A stretch of DNA of 32,960 bases from Oscillospiraceae bacterium (GTDB taxonomy: Bacteria; Bacillota; Clostridia; Oscillospirales; CAG-272), in assembly GCA_015065175.1 (NCBI GenBank), contig SVQV01000013.1:1-32960 (forward strand). Reading direction: 5' to 3'. Each line of letters opens with the position of its first letter. Positions within the stretch are counted from its first letter, which is position 1. The notes under the pieces are model-generated. The model was not told the origin of the DNA. It worked only from the letters and a program-made list of their open reading frames with translations, and made no database searches. The position numbers and the translations under genes are program-made. Shown in pieces: positions 29,109-32,960 of this stretch.

Positions 29109-29126
29109 ATGAAACTTGACTGTTAG
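29109..29126 (+). pseudogene. 5-codon ORF (MKLDC*) behind a strong RBS; possible remnant of a truncated gene or leader peptide
   Basis: AAAGGAGGAATCAAGTA-ATG AAA CTT GAC TGT TAG. Confidence 0.35.
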
Positions 29127-29127
29127 A

Positions 29128-30528
29128 TTATATTAAATTTTTTCTTTCCGATTCTTCCTTGAAAATAGAAGAAAGCTGATAAGTATATACTATCCAGACA
29201 ATAGATATTACCGCAAGAACTAACCAGAACCAGCCGTAGCTTGACATAAATACTTCATCTTGAGAGTATTCGGGACGAAGCTTTACCTTTTCCGTGAATG
29301 ACATCAGATAGGTATAGGCTACGTAAGCGACAGATGAAACCGAACCGATGCCCGCCCAAATCAATGAGCGGATTTTAAAGCTTCTGTGCAGAGAATTATT
29401 ATAGTTTATGTGGGCAGGATTTCCGTCTGAAGAATAACCGACGGTTTTCTTTGCAAATTCCGAGAGCGCAAAGGCAATAGAGAAGAAGAAGCCGATTGAG
29501 ATAATGCATTCTATAAAGGTGCATACAAAAACAAGATCATAAGCCTGCTTTGCGGAAACTATTCTTTCAATATCCGAATATGTATATTCTTTTTGGAACA
29601 GGTCAAGAAAATGAAGGGAAATGATGCTTGAAAGGAAATATGCTATACCGAGCGGAATCGCGAGCTTTATGCGCTTTGTATGATTTCTCATCATAACCAC
29701 AGCAAAGACCATTAAAGTAGCACTGAAAAAGTCGGGCAGACAATTTTTGTTATCCAAGATCAAGTCAAAATTCAACCATACCGCTATGAATAAAAGAAGA
29801 ATTGCGATGCAGTTGCAGCGATGTGTGTAAAATCCTGTAATTTCAGCATGCTTTTCACTGTATATCTGAGCGATCGAGTGACCAATCTTATGGTTGGCTG
29901 ACACTGATTTTATGTAACGGATAAATTTAACTATCCAGATAATTCCTACAATAAGAGTTATGAACGCCGCTAAAACAGAGAACGCAGGATAGTATTTTGC
30001 TATGTTAATTTTTAATTGAGATACAGTGCCGAGTCTGTCGCTTACCGATATAAGTGACATTTCGGGTAAGCAACAAGCTACCATTTTCAAAGTGAGAAAT
30101 ATAAGAGTAAATTTTTGCGGAGACTTTACAGAAGCTGACGCTTCGTTTTCCGAAAAACGTGCTTCCAGATAGAATAGCCCCTCAAAAAATGCATTGAATG
30201 CGGGGTAAATATATATCAGCTCAATAATGGAATATACAAGCGAGAAAACGGATACAATGGAGCGCTCTGAAATGTGTGTCGAAGAAATAGCGAGCATAAT
30301 GAACAGAGCAGGAAGCTTGGAAAGCGAGACCCAAAGGAGCTTTAAAAATCCCTCTCGCGCATCATCAAAATGCGGAATTACGTTTGAAATCCTTCCCAGC
30401 GCTCTGTAAAGAAGAATATAAGCAATGAAGTCGGGCGCAAAATCAAACAGGCTGATATTTGGTGTAGCTAAAAAGAATGCGGCGGCAATAACAGAGCCGT
30501 ATCCTATAATACCGTTGTTGTTTTTCAT
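29128..30528 (-). CDS. polytopic membrane protein of unknown function
   Basis: Intact 466-aa ORF with many hydrophobic segments; starts 5 nt after the upstream ORF end. Confidence 0.8.
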   Translation of the reverse strand: MKNNNGIIGYGSVIAAAFFLATPNISLFDFAPDFIAYILLYRALGRISNVIPHFDDAREGFLKLLWVSLSKLPALFIMLAISSTHISERSIVSVFSLVYSIIELIYIYPAFNAFFEGLFYLEARFSENEASASVKSPQKFTLIFLTLKMVACCLPEMSLISVSDRLGTVSQLKINIAKYYPAFSVLAAFITLIVGIIWIVKFIRYIKSVSANHKIGHSIAQIYSEKHAEITGFYTHRCNCIAILLLFIAVWLNFDLILDNKNCLPDFFSATLMVFAVVMMRNHTKRIKLAIPLGIAYFLSSIISLHFLDLFQKEYTYSDIERIVSAKQAYDLVFVCTFIECIISIGFFFSIAFALSEFAKKTVGYSSDGNPAHINYNNSLHRSFKIRSLIWAGIGSVSSVAYVAYTYLMSFTEKVKLRPEYSQDEVFMSSYGWFWLVLAVISIVWIVYTYQLSSIFKEESERKNLI

Positions 30529-30532
30529 AGCG

Positions 30533-31225
30533 TTATTTTTTCTTTCTTTTCTTTTTGTATTGTTCTTTGAATTGTCTTTCTGCCTTTTTTTGCTCTATGA
30601 TGCGATCTTCTATTTTGCTTTCTGTTTTTCGCAAGCGGTTTAAAAAGGCAAAGCTTGATTCTTTTCGCTCCATGTCCTCGTCACCTTCAAGACATATCCA
30701 CATGTAGCAGGAGTAGAAGAGAACAGCATTGAGAATAAGACAGACAAATCCAAAGAGCATAACAGGTAAAATCGCATAACGGGCAAATTTTGCAAATGCC
30801 TCGTTATTAAGCTCTGTGCAAATCTGTAATACGTAATATAAATATATAAAAAGTCTGTTTCTGAAAGCTCTTACACGTATATTTGGAATGTCAAGCTCAA
30901 ATGCAAGCGTCTCTATTCCTTTAAGGAGCAGAGCAGTATATATAAGCTTGAGTATGGCGCTGAGTATAGCGTAATAAGAATATACCAGCTCTTTGTTTGA
31001 TACAAGCTTGATATCAAGGATAGTAAGAAATTCAAAAGCAAAGAAGCAAAGCCCTGCTATGCATAGCGGAATAATGGCATATAAGCTGCTTTTAAAATAT
31101 TTGTTATGACGGGACAAAAGCAATAACGCATACAGTATGAGCAGAAATGAAATTATATCCGTAAATCCGTTATAAACAAAGTTTATTCCTATAACAGACC
31201 CGATAAACAGCCACCCGAAGCCCAT
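30533..31225 (-). CDS. membrane protein of unknown function, translationally coupled to secA
   Basis: 230-aa ORF; TGATG stop/start overlap with secA (31223-31227); C-terminal highly basic tail ending QYKKKRKKK. Confidence 0.82.
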   Translation of the reverse strand: MGFGWLFIGSVIGINFVYNGFTDIISFLLILYALLLLSRHNKYFKSSLYAIIPLCIAGLCFFAFEFLTILDIKLVSNKELVYSYYAILSAILKLIYTALLLKGIETLAFELDIPNIRVRAFRNRLFIYLYYVLQICTELNNEAFAKFARYAILPVMLFGFVCLILNAVLFYSCYMWICLEGDEDMERKESSFAFLNRLRKTESKIEDRIIEQKKAERQFKEQYKKKRKKK

Positions 31226-32960
31226 CAGTTGTTACCTTCGTTTGGGTTCATCCCACAGCACTTTTTATATTTCTTTCCGCTTCCGCAAGGGCAGAGATCG
31301 TTTCTGCCCACTTTTTCCTTGCGTACAATAGGCTTTCTCTCAGTGGGCATTTTTCCACCTGCAAAGCCTTCTATAAGCGGCTTGGCAACCTGAACTCTTT
31401 CAATAGGTTCTCTTTGCGGCATGACGGTCAAAATCATTCTTACGGTGCTTTCACGTATGTCGTTTACCATTTCATCAAACATATCCGCGCCGACCAAACG
31501 GTATTCGTTTATCGGATCTCTGTGAGCATATGCGCTGAGTCCTACAGTGCCCTTGAATTCCTCCATGGAATCAATATGCTCCATCCACTTGCTGTCAACA
31601 TTTCGGAGCAATATAACACGTTCGACTTCACGCATCATTTCTTCTCCGAAAAGCGCATCCTTTTCGCCATATATCTTAAGAGCCTTCGAAATAAGCTCTT
31701 CTTTTATCGCCTCAGCATTAAGTGACGCGCGTTCTTCTTCTGTGTATCTGAAGGAATTTTCATCGGTCAACAGATTTAAGTAGTTTGCGCGCAGACCGTC
31801 AATATTCCATTCGAGACTCGTTTCTCCGACAGTGAAGGTATCTACAGTCGCCGAGATCTGTTCTTTTATCATATTGGTAAGAGTCTGGCGCAGATCGGAG
31901 CCGTTAAGGACATCTCCTCTTTGATTGTAAATGATCTGACGTTGCTGATTCATTACGTCGTCATACATAAGAACATTCTTACGGCGCTGGAAGTTTCTGT
32001 CCTCTATATTCTTCTGAGCGTTTTCTATGGAATTAGAGAGTATTCTCGCGTTTATCGGAGTGTCTTCGGTAATTCCGAGACGTGTTATAGTGCCGAGAAG
32101 TCTGTCGCTTCCAAAAAGACGCATAAGATCATCTTCCATAGAAAGATAGAAACGCGATTCACCTGCGTCTCCCTGACGTCCGCTTCGTCCGCGGAGCTGG
32201 TTGTCTATACGGCGGCTCTCGTGTCTTTCCGTGCCTAATATGAACAGACCGCCTGCGCGTCTTACTCGCTCGGCTTCATCCTTTATTTCGTCCTTGAATT
32301 TCTTATTAAGCTCGGAAAATAACTTTCTTGCTTCAAGAATTTCTTCATTGTCGGTCTGCGCAAAGCCTGTGGCTTCGGCTATCAAAGCGTCATCAAAGCC
32401 TCTTTTACGCATTTCGGCCTTCGCCATATATTCGGGATTTCCGCCGAGCATAATATCGGTACCGCGTCCCGCCATGTTTGTCGAAATAGTAACAGCGCCT
32501 TCTTTTCCTGCCTGTGCTACTATCTCTGCTTCACGCTCGTGATATTTAGCGTTGAGGACGGTATGGGGAATGCCGTTGTGCTTGAGCATTTTTGAAAGCT
32601 CTTCGGATTTATCTATAGATACAGTTCCGACAAGCACGGGCTGTCCCTTTTCGTGACATTCCTTTATCTGATTTATAATGGCACTGTATTTTCCTCTTTT
32701 TGTAGGGTATACAACATCATCGTGATCCTTACGTATCATAGGTCTGTTTGTAGGTATTTCAACTACGTCAAGACGGTAAATTTCACGGAATTCGCTTTCT
32801 TCGGTAAGAGCTGTACCCGTCATTCCCGAGAGCTTTGAATACATTCTGAAATAGTTCTGGAATGTAATTGTAGCAAGAGTTTTTGACTCTTTTTCGATTT
32901 TGACGTTTTCTTTCGCCTCAATTGCCTGATGCAGTCCGTCATTATAACGGCGTCCGGGCA
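31225..32960 (-). CDS. secA: preprotein translocase SecA, C-terminal part (5' end outside window)
   Basis: Frame open to 32960 (GRRYNDGLHQAIEAKENVKIEKESKTLATITFQNYFRMYSKLSGMTGTA); TNMAGRGTDIMLGG, LRGRSGRQGDAGESRFYLSMEDDLMRLF, C-terminal CPCGSGKKYKKCCG zinc motif. Confidence 0.98.
   Translation of the reverse strand, partial: PGRRYNDGLHQAIEAKENVKIEKESKTLATITFQNYFRMYSKLSGMTGTALTEESEFREIYRLDVVEIPTNRPMIRKDHDDVVYPTKRGKYSAIINQIKECHEKGQPVLVGTVSIDKSEELSKMLKHNGIPHTVLNAKYHEREAEIVAQAGKEGAVTISTNMAGRGTDIMLGGNPEYMAKAEMRKRGFDDALIAEATGFAQTDNEEILEARKLFSELNKKFKDEIKDEAERVRRAGGLFILGTERHESRRIDNQLRGRSGRQGDAGESRFYLSMEDDLMRLFGSDRLLGTITRLGITEDTPINARILSNSIENAQKNIEDRNFQRRKNVLMYDDVMNQQRQIIYNQRGDVLNGSDLRQTLTNMIKEQISATVDTFTVGETSLEWNIDGLRANYLNLLTDENSFRYTEEERASLNAEAIKEELISKALKIYGEKDALFGEEMMREVERVILLRNVDSKWMEHIDSMEEFKGTVGLSAYAHRDPINEYRLVGADMFDEMVNDIRESTVRMILTVMPQREPIERVQVAKPLIEGFAGGKMPTERKPIVRKEKVGRNDLCPCGSGKKYKKCCGMNPNEGNN

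Noticed and set aside
1-32960. CRISPR arrays, tRNA/rRNA genes, prophage or intact insertion sequence
   Set aside because: No regularly spaced direct repeats, no RNA gene signatures, no transposase/integrase or phage structural ORFs recognised.

Overview
Chromosomal window from an apparent low-GC Firmicute (Clostridia/Oscillospirales-like by gene content; inferred, not searched). Positions 1-19957 are a nearly gap-free + strand housekeeping series: dprA(partial)-topA-trmFO-plsX-rnc-radical SAM (Elp3-like)-smc-ftsY-rdgB-yhbY-nadD-yqeK-LCP-rsfS-leuS-[L21 leader]-rplU-prp-rpmA-galE. The second part is a mosaic of short units on both strands: Nudix/QueT behind a preQ1-I riboswitch, a putative ArsP_2-type heavy-metal permease, cca, a DgoK-KDPG aldolase fusion, a BlaI/M56 peptidase/unknown membrane protein operon, a divergent MATE transporter, two unknown membrane proteins coupled to secA, and secA (5' end outside window). 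The most useful second-look items are: the sensorless M56/BlaI operon with a 34-bp operator-like palindrome over its -10 box; the preQ1-I riboswitch whose pseudoknot includes the queT Shine-Dalgarno and which may also control a Nudix hydrolase; the kinase-aldolase fusion with an altered PGxxTPTE motif; the secA-coupled membrane protein pair; and a structured intergenic region (28955-29126) with nested inverted repeats and a decapitated 5-codon ORF. No CRISPR, rRNA, tRNA or intact mobile element was seen. All assignments are from reading the sequence and remembered family motifs; no search was run.
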